Of a stretch of 64,000 nucleotides of DNA, positions 8,773 to 18,833 are shown piece after piece. The stretch is taken from the NCBI GenBank assembly GCA_017308575.1, contig JAFKEQ010000001.1, forward strand, positions 62,001 to 126,000, given 5' to 3'. Positions within the stretch are counted from its first letter, which is position 1. Each line of letters opens with the position of its first letter. The translations under genes were made by a program, and so were the position numbers. Source of the DNA: Afipia sp. Its GTDB lineage: Bacteria; Pseudomonadota; Alphaproteobacteria; Rhizobiales; Xanthobacteraceae. The notes under the pieces were generated by a model. It saw only the letters and a list, made by a program, of their open reading frames with translations, did no database searches and was not told the DNA's origin.

Positions 8773-9732
8773 ATGCCGCGCGACACATCCTCCGATGCCC
8801 GGCTGACCGGCCTGTTTCTCGACATGCTCGCCGCCGAGCAGGGCGCGGGTGACAATACGCTCGATGCCTATCGCGGCGATCTCGAAGACCTCTCCGGATT
8901 TCTGGCGCAGCGCAAGTCGTCGCTGCAGACCGCCGACACCCAGATGCTGCGCGACTACCTGTCCGATCTGGATAATCGCGGCTTCAAGTCCTCCAGCGTC
9001 GCGCGCAAGCTGTCGTCCACGCGGCATCTGTTTCGTTTTTTGCTGAGCGAGCGCGTGCGCAGCGACGACCCCGCTGCAATCCTGTCCGGCCCGAAGCGCG
9101 GCCGCGCCTTGCCCAAAGTGCTTTCCATCGCCGATGTCGATCGCCTGTTGACGCAGGCGAAGACGCTCACCGAAGCGCCCGAACAGTCCCCACTGCAACG
9201 GTTGCGCGCATTGCGGCTCGCATGTCTTCTCGAAATTCTTTACGCGACAGGCCTGCGCGTCTCCGAACTGGTGGCGCTGCCGCTCTCGGCGGCCCGGCGC
9301 GACGCACGCATGATCGTCGTGCGCGGCAAGGGCAACAAGGAGCGGCTGGTCCCGCTCAACGATTCTTCAAAGCAGGCGATGGCGGATTACCTCGCCGCGC
9401 GCGATGAACTTCACGGCGACCAGAAGAAAGCGGCCTCGACGTCGAAATGGCTGTTCCCCTCATCGGGCGAAAGCGGCCATCTGACGCGGCAGCATTTCGC
9501 GCGCGACCTGAAAGAGCTTGCGCAGTCGGCCGGCATCGCACCGCGCCTCGTCAGCCCGCATGTGCTGCGTCACGCCTTCGCCAGTCACCTGCTTCATAAC
9601 GGCGCGGACCTGAGAATCGTCCAGACCCTGCTCGGCCACACCGATATTTCAACCACCCAGATCTACACGCACATCGTCGAGGAGCGTCTGAAGAGCCTGG
9701 TCCGAGATCTCCACCCGCTGGCGGACAAATAG
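8773..9732 (+). CDS. xerD: Site-specific tyrosine recombinase XerD
   Basis: Resolves chromosome dimers at dif together with XerC (family role). 319 residues: an N-terminal SAM-like core-binding domain (about 8-95) and a C-terminal catalytic domain. All catalytic residues are visible: R162 (ATGLRVSEL), a Lys in the beta-hairpin GKGNKERLVP (186-189), H263 and R266 (SPHVLRHAFASHLL), H289 (LLGHTDISTTQIY) and nucleophile Y298. The small membrane protein sits 11 bp upstream. The length and the ending EERLKSLVRDLHPLA fit XerD better than XerC or a phage integrase, and no phage genes are nearby. Confidence 0.93.
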   Translation: MPRDTSSDARLTGLFLDMLAAEQGAGDNTLDAYRGDLEDLSGFLAQRKSSLQTADTQMLRDYLSDLDNRGFKSSSVARKLSSTRHLFRFLLSERVRSDDPAAILSGPKRGRALPKVLSIADVDRLLTQAKTLTEAPEQSPLQRLRALRLACLLEILYATGLRVSELVALPLSAARRDARMIVVRGKGNKERLVPLNDSSKQAMADYLAARDELHGDQKKAASTSKWLFPSSGESGHLTRQHFARDLKELAQSAGIAPRLVSPHVLRHAFASHLLHNGADLRIVQTLLGHTDISTTQIYTHIVEERLKSLVRDLHPLADK

Positions 9733-9898
9733 TTCGGAAACCCCCGAAAAATCAGCGCTTTTTATGACGACCCTGCCCTCATGCCCCTCATCCCGGCCCG
9801 CTTCTTGACTTGAAGCCGCCGAGAAGCGATTGAGAGCCCTCAAAAGATCGTTCTCGCGCCCCTTCGCTCAAGCGCGTCCCTCCCCTATATCTTGTCAG

Positions 9899-10861
9899 AT
9901 GCCGGACCCGATGCGCAGCTATCTGGATTTTGAAAAGCCCGTTGCCGAACTCGATTCCAAAGTGGACGAGTTGCGCACGCTTGCAGCCAATGGCAGCGAC
10001 ATCAGCGAGGAAGTCTCCCGTATCGAGGAGAAGGCGGCGCAGGCGCTCAACGATCTTTATGCCAATCTGACGCCCTGGCAGAAAACGCAGGTTGCGCGTC
10101 ATCCGCTGCGGCCGCATTGCGTGGACTACATCAGGGGCCTGATCACGGAATTCACGCCGCTCGCGGGCGATCGCAAGTTCGGCGATGACGAAGCGCTGAT
10201 CGGCGGCTTCGGACGTTTTCGCGGCGAGAGCATCTGCGTGATCGGCCAGGAAAAAGGTTCGACCACCGAAACCCGGCTCAAGCATAATTTCGGCATGGCC
10301 AAGCCCGAGGGCTACCGCAAGGCCGTTCGCCTGATGGAAATGGCCGATCGTTTCGGCATTCCGGTGCTGTCGCTGGTGGACACCGCCGGCGCCTATCCCG
10401 GCATCGGCGCCGAGGAGCGCGGGCAGGCGGAAGCCATCGCGCGTTCGACTGACGCTTGCCTCAATCTCGGCGTGGCGAACGTCGCTGTCGTCATCGGCGA
10501 AGGCGGCTCGGGCGGCGCCATCGCCATCGCCACCGCCAACCGCGTCCTGATGCTGGAGCATGCCGTCTACAGCGTGATCTCGCCGGAAGGCGCGGCATCG
10601 ATCCTGTGGCGCGATTCGACCAAGGCGCAGGAAGCCGCGATCAACATGAAGATCACCGCGCAGGATCTGGCGCGGTTCGGAGTGATCGACACAATCCTGA
10701 AGGAACCGGCGGGCGGCGCGCACCGCGATCCGGAAGGGATGGTCGCGCGGGCTGGCGATGCCATCGCCCAGGCCTTCAACGACATGCGCAGCCTCGACGC
10801 CAAGACGATCCGCGATCAGCGCCGCCAGAAGTTCCTCGACATCGGCCGCCGTCTCGGCTGA
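9899..10861 (+). CDS. accA: Acetyl-CoA carboxylase carboxyltransferase subunit alpha
   Basis: Half of the carboxyltransferase that makes malonyl-CoA for fatty acid synthesis. 320 residues from ATG 9899 (MPDPMRSYLDFEKPV); ATG 9911 is an equally plausible start, and the longer reading from 9830 looks non-coding at its N-terminus. Family motifs: PWQKTQVARHPLRPH, GQEKGSTTETRLKHNFGM, SLVDTAGAYPGIGAEERGQA, the oxyanion-type glycines in GEGGSGGAIAI, and SPEGAASILWRDS. accD is not in the window, as is normal outside Gram-positives. 166 bp separates it from xerD. Confidence 0.97.
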   Translation: MPDPMRSYLDFEKPVAELDSKVDELRTLAANGSDISEEVSRIEEKAAQALNDLYANLTPWQKTQVARHPLRPHCVDYIRGLITEFTPLAGDRKFGDDEALIGGFGRFRGESICVIGQEKGSTTETRLKHNFGMAKPEGYRKAVRLMEMADRFGIPVLSLVDTAGAYPGIGAEERGQAEAIARSTDACLNLGVANVAVVIGEGGSGGAIAIATANRVLMLEHAVYSVISPEGAASILWRDSTKAQEAAINMKITAQDLARFGVIDTILKEPAGGAHRDPEGMVARAGDAIAQAFNDMRSLDAKTIRDQRRQKFLDIGRRLG

Positions 10862-11209
10862 GGTCGCCGCAAGGGAACTTTGCGGGCGGCCTCCGGCGCA
10901 AATTCACTTCATGGCTTTTTCGCGGCGACCCGCCTCAAGCGCAGCGGCTTTTCGCCTGCGATTTGATTTACTTAGCATTGACTATAAAGCCGTCGCGAGC
11001 GGCGGATAAAGGCCGTTCAGCTTGCGACGACCGGGTGTTTAAGGATAATAATTCTTCAATAGTTGACGCGCATTTTGAGCCAAAGAGCGAACGCCGCTTT
11101 TACGACGAAAACATGTGCGACCTGTTTGAACGGGTAGCGTTTTCCGGCCGCCAATTGCTGCCACTTTGTCGGGAAATGATCTGCCGCCAGTCTTGGTCTT
11201 AGCCGGAAT
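10862..11209. other. 348-bp gap between accA and the L,D-transpeptidase gene
   Basis: No open frame here looks coding. The stretch from about 10960 to 11110 is clearly more AT-rich than its surroundings and holds TTGACTATAA (10978-10987) and AGTTGACGCG (11061-11070), which resemble parts of sigma-70 promoters, so promoter and leader sequence of the downstream gene is the simplest reading. I see no strong hairpin. Confidence 0.45.
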
Positions 11210-12733
11210 ATGGGGATCGCCGGTTTGCCGCGGAGCCTTGGATTAACAGGCCTTGGATTGACAGGCCTTGCATGGATCGAGCGCACGCCTGTTCGCGCGC
11301 TGATGACGTCGGCTGCGCTTGCGGCCGCGATCGTGCTTGCGGGCTGCAACGGCGAACAATTGTCGCCAAGCGCCAAGGCCAATCGTCCAATTCCTGAAAA
11401 GCTCCTTGCGGACATCGAAGCCAAGAACATGGACAAGGGCTCGCCGATTCTGGTGCGCCTGTTCAAGCAGGAAGCGGAACTCGAAGTCTGGAAGCAGGAC
11501 CGCAACGGCAAGTTCGCGCTGCTGAAGACCTATCCGATCTGCCGCTGGTCCGGCGATCTCGGCCCGAAGGTCAAGGAAGGCGACCGTCAGGCGCCCGAGG
11601 GCTTCTATTCGATCACGCCCGCGCAGATGAATCCGAACTCCGGTTACTACCTGTCGTTCAACATGGGCTACCCGAACGCCTATGACAGGGCGTGGGGCCG
11701 CACCGGCTCGCAACTGATGGTGCACGGCGACTGCTCATCGCGCGGCTGCTACGCGATGACCGACGAACAGATTTCCGAAATCTACGCGCTCGGCCGCGAA
11801 TCCTTCTTCGGCGGCCAGAACGCATTCCAGGTGCAGGCCTATCCGTTCCGCATGACGCCGCAGAACATGGCGCGCTATCGCAACAATCCGAACATGCCTT
11901 TCTGGAAGATGATCAAGGAAGGCAACGACCACTTCGAGGTCACCAGGCAAGAGCCGAAAGTCGACTTCTGCGAGAGGAAGTATGTGTTCGACGCGGAGAA
12001 GCCGGCCAATGCCACGCGCCCGCTGGCCTTCAACGCCTCCGCGCAGTGCCCGGCCTACCAGATTGCTCCTGAAGTCGCCGAAGCGGTGCAGGAAAAGCAG
12101 CGCTCGGACGAACTGAAGACCGCGCAGTTGATCTCGCGCGGCGCGCCGACGGCCCGCTCTCGCGCGGGCATCGACGGCGGCATGCATCCGATCTTCGCAT
12201 CCAAGCTGCCGGAAGGCGAAGCCGCCATCGACAAGGACGTCACCGATTACGCCATCGCATCCTACGGGCCTGCGCCGGGCACCGTCCCCTCGCATGCGAC
12301 CATTCCGAGGGCACCTGAGCCGGCCGAGTCGTCCATCTTCTCGTCGTCCAGCAGCGAGCCGATGGTTGCCGTCCCTGCATCTGCCCCGCGCAGCACGGCT
12401 TCCAGCGCCGGCACGGAATCGTCGGAAGGCTTCCTGAGCAAGCTGTCGCGCAGCGTCGGTCTGCGCGGCTCCGATCCAGCACCAGCGCCCGCCGCGAGGC
12501 CCGTCGCCGTTTCCACCGCGCCGAAAGCGAAGTCGCCACCGGCGAGACCAGCAGCCAGAACATCTCCGCGCGTGATCCCGCTCGAGCGCCAGCAGGCCCA
12601 GGCCAAGCCCGCCCCGCCTGCCCCGGTCGCGGCAGCGCCCGCACCCGCACCCGTTCAGCAGCAGTCCTTGGCTGGCGCGCAACCCGCCGTTCCGGCCAAT
12701 TCGTTCGACAGCCGCTGGTCGACGGTTCGATAG
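11210..12733 (+). CDS. L,D-transpeptidase family lipoprotein with disordered C-terminal tail
   Basis: 507 residues. An N-terminal segment with basic residues (ERTPVR) and a hydrophobic stretch ends at lipobox LAGC (Cys46), so an envelope lipoprotein is inferred. The catalytic motif HGDCSSRGCYAM holds His172 and nucleophile Cys180, as in YafK/ErfK-type L,D-transpeptidases, which form or edit peptidoglycan crosslinks or attach lipoproteins. Residues about 330-507 are Pro/Ala/Ser-rich with no fold, probably a cell-wall spanning tail. Met32 is an alternative start but would drop the basic n-region before the lipobox. The first 20 residues contain a repeated GLTGL. A strong terminator follows. Confidence 0.88.
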   Translation: MGIAGLPRSLGLTGLGLTGLAWIERTPVRALMTSAALAAAIVLAGCNGEQLSPSAKANRPIPEKLLADIEAKNMDKGSPILVRLFKQEAELEVWKQDRNGKFALLKTYPICRWSGDLGPKVKEGDRQAPEGFYSITPAQMNPNSGYYLSFNMGYPNAYDRAWGRTGSQLMVHGDCSSRGCYAMTDEQISEIYALGRESFFGGQNAFQVQAYPFRMTPQNMARYRNNPNMPFWKMIKEGNDHFEVTRQEPKVDFCERKYVFDAEKPANATRPLAFNASAQCPAYQIAPEVAEAVQEKQRSDELKTAQLISRGAPTARSRAGIDGGMHPIFASKLPEGEAAIDKDVTDYAIASYGPAPGTVPSHATIPRAPEPAESSIFSSSSSEPMVAVPASAPRSTASSAGTESSEGFLSKLSRSVGLRGSDPAPAPAARPVAVSTAPKAKSPPARPAARTSPRVIPLERQQAQAKPAPPAPVAAAPAPAPVQQQSLAGAQPAVPANSFDSRWSTVR

Positions 12734-12756
12734 AGCCCAAACACTTCTTCAAATAA

Positions 12757-12783
12757 AAACGCCGGTCCTTCGACCGGCGTTTT
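12757..12783. terminator. Bidirectional terminator between L,D-transpeptidase and secA
   Basis: A perfect stem pairs AACGCCGGTC on the left with GACCGGCGTT on the right around a CTTC-type loop, flanked by A-runs on the left and T-runs on the right, so it can end transcripts from both converging genes. Confidence 0.9.
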
Positions 12784-12810
12784 GCTTTTCAGAATGCCAT
12801 AACGGCAAGC

Positions 12811-15642
12811 TCAGGCGTACCTGCCGTGGCAGTGCTTGAACTTCTTGCCCGAACCGCAAGGACAATCTTCGTTGCGGCCGACCTTGCCCCATGTCGCGGG
12901 ATTGTTCGGATCGCGTTGCGCCGCAGGCACCGGCGCCAGCGCCGCCTGAGCCACCGCCACGTTGTCCTCGCCGGTGAGCGGATCGAGGTGATGCGCCTCC
13001 ATCTGCGGCAATTCCGGCTGCTGCTCTTCCGGCGACACCACTTCCACGCGCACGAGCTGCGCCGTGACAGCCTCGCGCAAATGCGAGATCAGCCCTTCGA
13101 ACAGCGTGTAAGCTTCTGACTTGTATTCCTGCAGCGGATCGCGCTGGCCATAGCCGCGCAGGCCGATCACCTGACGCAGGTGGTCCAGCATCACCAGATG
13201 CTCGCGCCACAGATGATCCAGTGTCTGCAGCAACACCGACTTCTCGACATAGCGCATCACGTCGGGACCGAACTGGGCCGACTTCGCCGCCATGCGCTCG
13301 TCGGCGCGCTGCTCGATGCGCGCCAGCATCTCCTCGTCGGCGATGCCTTCTTCCTTGGCCCAATCCTGCACCGGCAGGTCGAGATCGAGCACGCGCTTGA
13401 GTTCTTCGTGCAGCCCTTCAACGTCCCACTGCTCCGCATAGGCCTGCGCCGGAACGTGCTTGCTGACCAGTTCATCGACCAGCGCGTGGCGCATGTCGGC
13501 GACGGTCTCGGCGACGTTCTGGTCGCGCATCAGGTCGACGCGCTGTTCGAAGATCACCTTGCGCTGATCGTTCTGCACGTCGTCGAACTTGAGCAGGTTC
13601 TTGCGGATGTCGAAATTGCGGGCTTCGACCTTCTGCTGCGCCTTCTCCAGCGCCTTGTTGATCCACGGATGGATAATCGCCTCGCCTTCCTTGAGGCCGA
13701 GACGCTGCAGCATGCTGTCGAGCCGGTCCGACCCGAAGATGCGCATCAGGTCGTCTTCCAGCGACAGGAAGAACTTCGAGCGGCCGGGGTCGCCCTGACG
13801 GCCGGAGCGGCCACGCAACTGGTTGTCGATGCGGCGGGATTCGTGCCGCTCGGAGCCGATGATGTAGAGACCGCCGGGCTTCCGGATCGTCTTGGTGCCG
13901 GGCTTGTCCGGATTGAGATCGACGGTTTCTTCCGCCTTGAGCACCATGTCCTTGAAAATCTCGATATCGGCCTTGATGCCGTCGATGATCTTCTGCTTCT
14001 CGGCCTCGTCCTCGATGCCTGCGGTGGCGGCCGCGGCGCGCATTTCGAGCGAGCCGCCGAGTTTGATGTCGGTGCCGCGGCCCGCCATGTTGGTGGCGAT
14101 GGTGATCGCGCCCGGCACACCGGCTTCCGCAACGATATAGGCTTCCTGCTCGTGGAAACGGGCATTCAGCACCGCGAACAGCTTCGCGGGCTTGCCCGCG
14201 CGCGCGGCGGCATAGAGCTTCTCGAGCGCCTTCGGATTGCCGAAGTCGATCTGCTTGTAGCCGTTCTTGGCGAGATACTCGCCCAGCACTTCCGACTTTT
14301 CGATCGACGCCGTGCCGACCAGCACCGGCTGCATGCGCGCGTTGGCGCGCTCGATTTCCGAGAGGATCGCGCGGTGTTTTTCGTCAGCCGTGCGGTAGAC
14401 CTCGTCGTCCTCGTCGAGGCGCGAGATCGGCAGGTTGGTAGGAATCTCCAGCACTTCGAGCTTGTAGATGTCGAACAGTTCGTCCGCTTCCGTCGCCGCC
14501 GTGCCGGTCATGCCGGCCAGCTTGTCGTACATGCGGAAATAGTTCTGGAAGGTGATCGAGGCGAGCGTCTGGTTTTCCGGCTGGACCGGCTGATGCTCCT
14601 TGGCTTCGAGCGCCTGATGCAGGCCTTCCGAATAACGGCGGCCTGGCATCATGCGGCCGGTGAATTCGTCGATGATGACCACTTCGCCGTCGCGGACGAT
14701 GTAGTCCTTGTCGCGCTGGAACAGCGAATGGGCGCGCAGCGCCTGATTGATGTGATGCACAACCGAGACGTTCTCGACGTCGTAGAGCGAGTCGCCCTTG
14801 AGCTGGCCCGCGTCGCGCAGCAGCGTCTCGATCTTCTCCATGCCGGCTTCGGTCAGCGTCACCGTGCGCTGCTTCTCGTCGACCTCGAAGTCGGCGCCCT
14901 TGTCGAGCTTCGGAATGAAGGTGTCGATGGTGTTGTAGAATTCGGAGCGGTCGTCGAGCGGACCGGAAATGATCAACGGCGTGCGCGCTTCGTCGATCAG
15001 GATCGAGTCGACTTCGTCGACGATGGCGAAGAAGTGCCCGCGCTGGACCATGTCCTCGAGGCGGTACTTCATGTTGTCGCGCAGATAGTCGAATCCGTAT
15101 TCGTTGTTGGTGCCGTAAGTGATGTCGCAGGCATAGGCGGCCTGCCGCTCGGCATCGTCGAGGCCGTGCACGATCACACCCGTGGTCATGCCGAGGAAGC
15201 CGTAGATCTGGCCCATCCATCCGGCGTCGCGCTTGGCGAGATAATCGTTGACGGTGACGACATGCACGCCCTTGCCGGCGAGCGCGTTGAGATAGACAGC
15301 CAACGTTGCGACCAGCGTCTTGCCTTCGCCGGTCTTCATTTCGGCGATGTCGCCTTCGTGCAGCACCATGCCGCCGATCAGCTGCACGTCGAAGTGGCGC
15401 TGGCCGAGGGTGCGCTTGGCGGCTTCGCGCACGGTGGCGAAGGCAGGCACCAGAAGATCGTCGAGGGTCTTGCCTTCCGCGAGCTGCTTGCGGAACTCGG
15501 TGGTGCGCGCCTTCAGCGCCTCATCGGAAAGCGCGGCGACTTCCGGCTCGAGCTTGTTGATGGCATCGACGCGGGACTGATACCCCTTGACCCGGCGGTC
15601 ATTGGAGGAACCGAAAAACTTGCGGGCGAGCGCGCCGAGCAT
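12811..15642 (-). CDS. secA: Preprotein translocase ATPase subunit SecA
   Basis: Motor of the Sec system that pushes unfolded preproteins through SecYEG. 943 residues, a normal length. Domains in order: nucleotide-binding domain 1 with Walker A MKTGEGKT (about 102-109) and DEAD-like VDEVDSIL (about 209-216), the preprotein crosslinking domain, nucleotide-binding domain 2 ([25 protein letters not shown]), helical scaffold and wing, and a C-terminal zinc motif C-x-C-x8-C-H in [14 protein letters not shown]. Start ATG 15642 gives [16 protein letters not shown]. It is divergent from the prolyl isomerase gene across a 357-bp region and ends at a shared terminator. Confidence 0.98.
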   Translation of the reverse strand: MLGALARKFFGSSNDRRVKGYQSRVDAINKLEPEVAALSDEALKARTTEFRKQLAEGKTLDDLLVPAFATVREAAKRTLGQRHFDVQLIGGMVLHEGDIAEMKTGEGKTLVATLAVYLNALAGKGVHVVTVNDYLAKRDAGWMGQIYGFLGMTTGVIVHGLDDAERQAAYACDITYGTNNEYGFDYLRDNMKYRLEDMVQRGHFFAIVDEVDSILIDEARTPLIISGPLDDRSEFYNTIDTFIPKLDKGADFEVDEKQRTVTLTEAGMEKIETLLRDAGQLKGDSLYDVENVSVVHHINQALRAHSLFQRDKDYIVRDGEVVIIDEFTGRMMPGRRYSEGLHQALEAKEHQPVQPENQTLASITFQNYFRMYDKLAGMTGTAATEADELFDIYKLEVLEIPTNLPISRLDEDDEVYRTADEKHRAILSEIERANARMQPVLVGTASIEKSEVLGEYLAKNGYKQIDFGNPKALEKLYAAARAGKPAKLFAVLNARFHEQEAYIVAEAGVPGAITIATNMAGRGTDIKLGGSLEMRAAAATAGIEDEAEKQKIIDGIKADIEIFKDMVLKAEETVDLNPDKPGTKTIRKPGGLYIIGSERHESRRIDNQLRGRSGRQGDPGRSKFFLSLEDDLMRIFGSDRLDSMLQRLGLKEGEAIIHPWINKALEKAQQKVEARNFDIRKNLLKFDDVQNDQRKVIFEQRVDLMRDQNVAETVADMRHALVDELVSKHVPAQAYAEQWDVEGLHEELKRVLDLDLPVQDWAKEEGIADEEMLARIEQRADERMAAKSAQFGPDVMRYVEKSVLLQTLDHLWREHLVMLDHLRQVIGLRGYGQRDPLQEYKSEAYTLFEGLISHLREAVTAQLVRVEVVSPEEQQPELPQMEAHHLDPLTGEDNVAVAQAALAPVPAAQRDPNNPATWGKVGRNEDCPCGSGKKFKHCHGRYA

Positions 15643-15999
15643 GAAAAATTCCTGTCTTGCAGTGAGGTGTCGCCGCCGCGATTGCCGCGACTTTGACCCG
15701 TATCAGGTATCCCGGAATTGCCTGCCGGGACAAACGCTTGAGACAAATCCCGCGCGAATTTCCAATCGGAATCCCAAGGGTGAGTTCGGGAAGCAAGTTG
15801 TGAGGTTCATCCCCTCGGCCGCGGCAAAATCCCACGGCTGCGCGGATCGAGCCCGCGGGGAGAGATATGGGCCGTCCCAAGCCTTGTCAACGCGCGAAAC
15901 CTGTCAAGGATTTCATGATTTTGGCGGCTTTTTCACGTTGCTTCCGGACAAGGGTTGAGCGAGTGTCCCGCATCCCGAACCGCCCCATAAGGATTTTTC
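15643..15999. promoter_or_regulatory. 357-bp divergent promoter region, secA / prolyl isomerase
   Basis: No frame here looks coding. It must hold the promoters of two divergent genes. TTGTCAACGCG (15888-15898) and a second TGTCAAGGATT (15901-15911) lie upstream of the isomerase gene and could be -35-like elements. No SecM-like arrest peptide or strong hairpin was recognised. Confidence 0.5.
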
Positions 16000-16914
16000 A
16001 TGACCATCTCTGCGAACAGCATGTCCCGGCTTGGATTGCTCACGTCGGCCGCTGCAATTTGTCTCACGGCCGTTCTCGGCTCCGGCCTGCCGGTTCGCGC
16101 GCAGGATGCCAATCCGGTGCTCGCCAAGGTGAACGGCGCGGAGATTCGCCAGAGCGATCTGGCCGTCGCCGAGGAGGAGCTGGGGCCGAGCCTGCAGCAG
16201 ATGGACCCGGCCACCCGCCGTGAAAACCTGATCTCGTTCCTGATCGACATGAAGATCGTCGCCAAAGCCGCCGAGACCAAGAAGGTGGCCGATTCCAACG
16301 AATTCAAGCAGCGGCTCGCTTTCGCCCGCGACCGGCTCCTGATGGACAGCCTGCTGGCCACCGAGGGGAAGGCCGCCGTGACCGACGACGCCATGAAGAA
16401 GGTCTACGAGGAAGCCACCAAGCAGGTGTCCGGCGAAAAGGAAGTCCATGCGCGGCACATCCTGGTGCCGACCGAGGAGGAAGCCAAGGCGATCAAGGCC
16501 GAACTCGACAAGGGCGCCGATTTCGCCAAGCTCGCCAAGGAAAAATCCAAGGACCCTGGCGCGGCCGATGGCGGCGACCTCGGCTTCTTCACCAAGGAGC
16601 AGATGGTGCCGGAATTCTCGGCCGTGGCCTTTGCGCTCGAGCCCGGCAAGATTTCCGATCCGGTGAAGTCCCAGTTCGGCTGGCACGTCATTAAGGTCGA
16701 GGAGAAGCGTGACCGCAAACCGCCGACGTTCGATCAGGTCAAGGGCCAGATCGAGAACTTCGTGGTCCGCAAGGCGCAGGCCGACTACGTCACCAAGCTG
16801 CGTGGCGAAGCCAAGGTCGAGCGTCTGGACAAGAAGGATCAGCCGGCTGCGCCTGCGACCCCCGCACCTGACGCGAAGGCCGCCCCCGGCGGCGCGATGA
16901 TGAAGAAGAAGTAA
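16000..16914 (+). CDS. Periplasmic parvulin-type peptidylprolyl isomerase
   Basis: Catalyses cis-trans isomerisation of prolyl bonds and helps outer-membrane protein folding (PpiC/SurA/PrsA-like; family knowledge). 304 residues. The signal peptide covers residues 1-35 (LLTSAAAICLTAVLGSGLPV, ending VRAQDA). A SurA-N-like helical region follows, then one parvulin domain (about 147-240) with VHARHILV, GGDLGFFTKEQMVPEF and KSQFGWHVIKVEE. The C-terminal tail is Ala/Pro-rich and ends in lysines (MMKKK). It has only one parvulin domain, so it is not a canonical SurA. Proximity to secA fits an envelope-export theme. Confidence 0.93.
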   Translation: MTISANSMSRLGLLTSAAAICLTAVLGSGLPVRAQDANPVLAKVNGAEIRQSDLAVAEEELGPSLQQMDPATRRENLISFLIDMKIVAKAAETKKVADSNEFKQRLAFARDRLLMDSLLATEGKAAVTDDAMKKVYEEATKQVSGEKEVHARHILVPTEEEAKAIKAELDKGADFAKLAKEKSKDPGAADGGDLGFFTKEQMVPEFSAVAFALEPGKISDPVKSQFGWHVIKVEEKRDRKPPTFDQVKGQIENFVVRKAQADYVTKLRGEAKVERLDKKDQPAAPATPAPDAKAAPGGAMMKKK

Positions 16915-16952
16915 GCGTCACGGATTCGTCATCTGAAACGATGACATATCGG

Positions 16953-16981
16953 ATAATGCCCGGCTTCGTGCCGGGCATTAT
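16953..16981 (+). terminator. Hairpin terminator after the prolyl isomerase gene
   Basis: A perfect 12-bp stem, ATAATGCCCGGC (16953-16964) with GCCGGGCATTAT (16970-16981), encloses a 5-nt loop. The T-tract is weak (TCATTTC). The ATGCCCGGC core also appears in hairpins at 36116-36140 and 23712-23734. Confidence 0.75.
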
Positions 16982-17049
16982 CATTTCTGCCTTGCGATTC
17001 ACCCATGCGATGCGTTTGATGCGCTCATTCTCAAACTGGATTGGCCTCG

Positions 17050-18291
17050 ATGTCGACAACGGTCTCGCCCCTCGCTCCCACTTCCGTTCCTGAAATGCCG
17101 CCGATCGCAGGCGTGCGTCTGGCGACGGCTGCCGCCGGCATCCGCTACAAGAACCGCACCGACGTGCTGCTGGCGCTGTTCGACAAGGGCACCACGGTGG
17201 CCGGCGTCTTCACCAAATCGAAGTGCCCGAGCGCAGCGGTGGACTGGTGCCGCGCCAAGCTGAAAGGTGGCGAGGCGCGCGCGCTGGTGGTCAATTCCGG
17301 CAATGCCAACGCCTTCACCGGCAAGACCGGCAAGCAGGCGACGTCCCTCACCGCATCCATCGCGGCAAAAGCCACGGAAAGCAGCGCCAATAAGATCTTC
17401 CTCGCCTCCACCGGCGTGATCGGTGAGCCGCTCGACGCGACCAAGTTCAACGGCGTGCTCGACGATCTCGCACAGGCTGCCCAGCCGGATGGCTGGATGG
17501 AGGCCGCCAAGGCGATCATGACCACGGACACATTCCCGAAGGTCGCCACCGCCACGGTGAAAATCGGCAAGGCCAAGGTCACCATCAACGGCATGGCCAA
17601 GGGCGCGGGCATGATCGCGCCGGACATGGCGACGATGCTCTCCTTCATCTTCACCGACGCGCCGCTGTCGGCGCCCGTGCTGCAATCGCTGCTCAAGACC
17701 GGCGTCGATGACACCTTCAACGCGGTGACCATCGACGGCGACACGTCGACCTCCGACACGCTGCTGGCTTTCGCCACCGGCGCGGCGGCTGCCAACGGCG
17801 CGCCGAAAATCACCCGCGCCTCCGATCCGCGCCTCAAAGCCTTCACCAAGGCGTTCCATGCTGTGCTGGCCGATCTGTCCGAACAGGTCGCGCGCGACGG
17901 CGAAGGCGCGCGCAAGCTGGTCGAGGTCGTGGTGGAAGGCGCGGTGTCGAAGCCGTCCGCCCGCAAGATCGCGATGTCGATCGCCAATTCGCCGTTGGTG
18001 AAAACGGCCATCGCGGGCGAAGACGCCAACTGGGGCCGCGTGGTGATGGCGGTCGGCAAGGCGGGCGAGCCAGCCAACCGCGACAAACTGTCGATTGCCT
18101 TCAACGGCATCCGCGTCGCCACCCGTGGCGCACGCGATCCATCCTATGACGAGAAGGAAGTGTCCACGCTGATGAAGCAGGACAAGATCCAGATCAAGGT
18201 CGGGCTTGGTCTCGGCAAGGGCCGCGATCGCGTGCTGACCTGCGACCTCACCAAGGAATACGTCGCCATCAACGGCGATTACCGCTCGTGA
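17050..18291 (+). CDS. argJ: Bifunctional ornithine acetyltransferase / N-acetylglutamate synthase
   Basis: Recycles the acetyl group in arginine synthesis by moving it from N-acetylornithine to glutamate; some ArgJ enzymes also use acetyl-CoA. 413 residues from ATG 17050 ([12 protein letters not shown]); a TTG at 17041 is possible but unlikely. The self-cleavage site is [12 protein letters not shown], with nucleophile Thr195 (cleavage before Thr gives alpha and beta chains). [15 protein letters not shown] and GEDANWGRV are also typical. It overlaps mutT by 4 nt. Whether it is bifunctional cannot be told from sequence. Confidence 0.96.
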   Translation: MSTTVSPLAPTSVPEMPPIAGVRLATAAAGIRYKNRTDVLLALFDKGTTVAGVFTKSKCPSAAVDWCRAKLKGGEARALVVNSGNANAFTGKTGKQATSLTASIAAKATESSANKIFLASTGVIGEPLDATKFNGVLDDLAQAAQPDGWMEAAKAIMTTDTFPKVATATVKIGKAKVTINGMAKGAGMIAPDMATMLSFIFTDAPLSAPVLQSLLKTGVDDTFNAVTIDGDTSTSDTLLAFATGAAAANGAPKITRASDPRLKAFTKAFHAVLADLSEQVARDGEGARKLVEVVVEGAVSKPSARKIAMSIANSPLVKTAIAGEDANWGRVVMAVGKAGEPANRDKLSIAFNGIRVATRGARDPSYDEKEVSTLMKQDKIQIKVGLGLGKGRDRVLTCDLTKEYVAINGDYRS

Positions 18292-18692
18292 TCAAGCTCA
18301 CCCTCGTTGTCGCCTGCGCGCTGATCGACGCGGACAACCGCGTCCTGATCGCGCAGCGGCCGGAAGGCAAGCAGCTTGCCGGATTATGGGAATTCCCCGG
18401 CGGCAAGCTTGAGCCCGGGGAGCGGCCCGAACCGGCGCTGATCCGCGAACTGCAGGAAGAACTCGGCATCACCGTCGAGGAGCCATGCCTCGCGCCGCTG
18501 ACCTTCGCCAGCCACGGCTATGAGACGTTTCATCTGTTGATGCCGCTCTACATCTGCCGCAAGTGGCAGGGCACCGTCACGTCGCGCGAAGGGCAGAACC
18601 TCGCCTGGGTGCGCGCCAACAAGCTGCGCGACTATCCGATGCCGCCCGCGGACATTCCGCTGATTCCGCATCTGACGGATTTGCTGCTGTAG
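18288..18692 (+). CDS. mutT: NUDIX hydrolase, MutT-type (8-oxo-dGTP diphosphatase)
   Basis: Removes oxidised dGTP from the nucleotide pool to prevent A:T to C:G changes (family role). 134 residues starting at GTG 18288, which overlaps the argJ stop (GTGA). The Nudix box G-x5-E-x7-R-E-x2-E-E-x-G reads [20 protein letters not shown] then ELG, near residues 38-60, with all core residues present. The N-terminus [20 protein letters not shown] matches MutT. Translation is probably coupled to argJ, an arrangement common in relatives as far as I recall. Confidence 0.93.
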   Translation: MIKLTLVVACALIDADNRVLIAQRPEGKQLAGLWEFPGGKLEPGERPEPALIRELQEELGITVEEPCLAPLTFASHGYETFHLLMPLYICRKWQGTVTSREGQNLAWVRANKLRDYPMPPADIPLIPHLTDLLL

Positions 18693-18701
18693 CCCACTAT
18701 C

Positions 18702-18826
18702 CGTCATTGCGAGCGAAGCGACGCAATCCATTCTTTGGAACAACAAAAAAGAAGAACATGGATTGCTTCGTCGCTATAGCGCGTCAAAGACGCGCGTAAA
18801 CGCGCTCATGGCTCCTCGCAATGACG
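18702..18826. repeat. Intergenic inverted repeat (CGTCATTGCGAG family), copy 1
   Basis: Terminal 12-nt arms are perfect reverse complements: CGTCATTGCGAG at 18702-18713 and CTCGCAATGACG at 18815-18826. Inner arms GCAATCCA (18723-18730) and TGGATTGC (18759-18766) pair as well. A second, related copy is at 57732-57813. It sits between two converging genes. Confidence 0.88.
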
Positions 18827-18833
18827 AAGAAAC

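Noticed and set aside
8773..9732. Phage or genomic-island integrase
   Set aside because: Length and C-terminal motif fit XerD, and there are no phage genes, tRNA target or attachment-like direct repeats nearby.
13180..15696. An 838-residue open frame antisense to secA
   Set aside because: It is the mirror of a perfectly conserved secA; the protein has no recognisable domain, and long antisense frames are common in GC-rich DNA.
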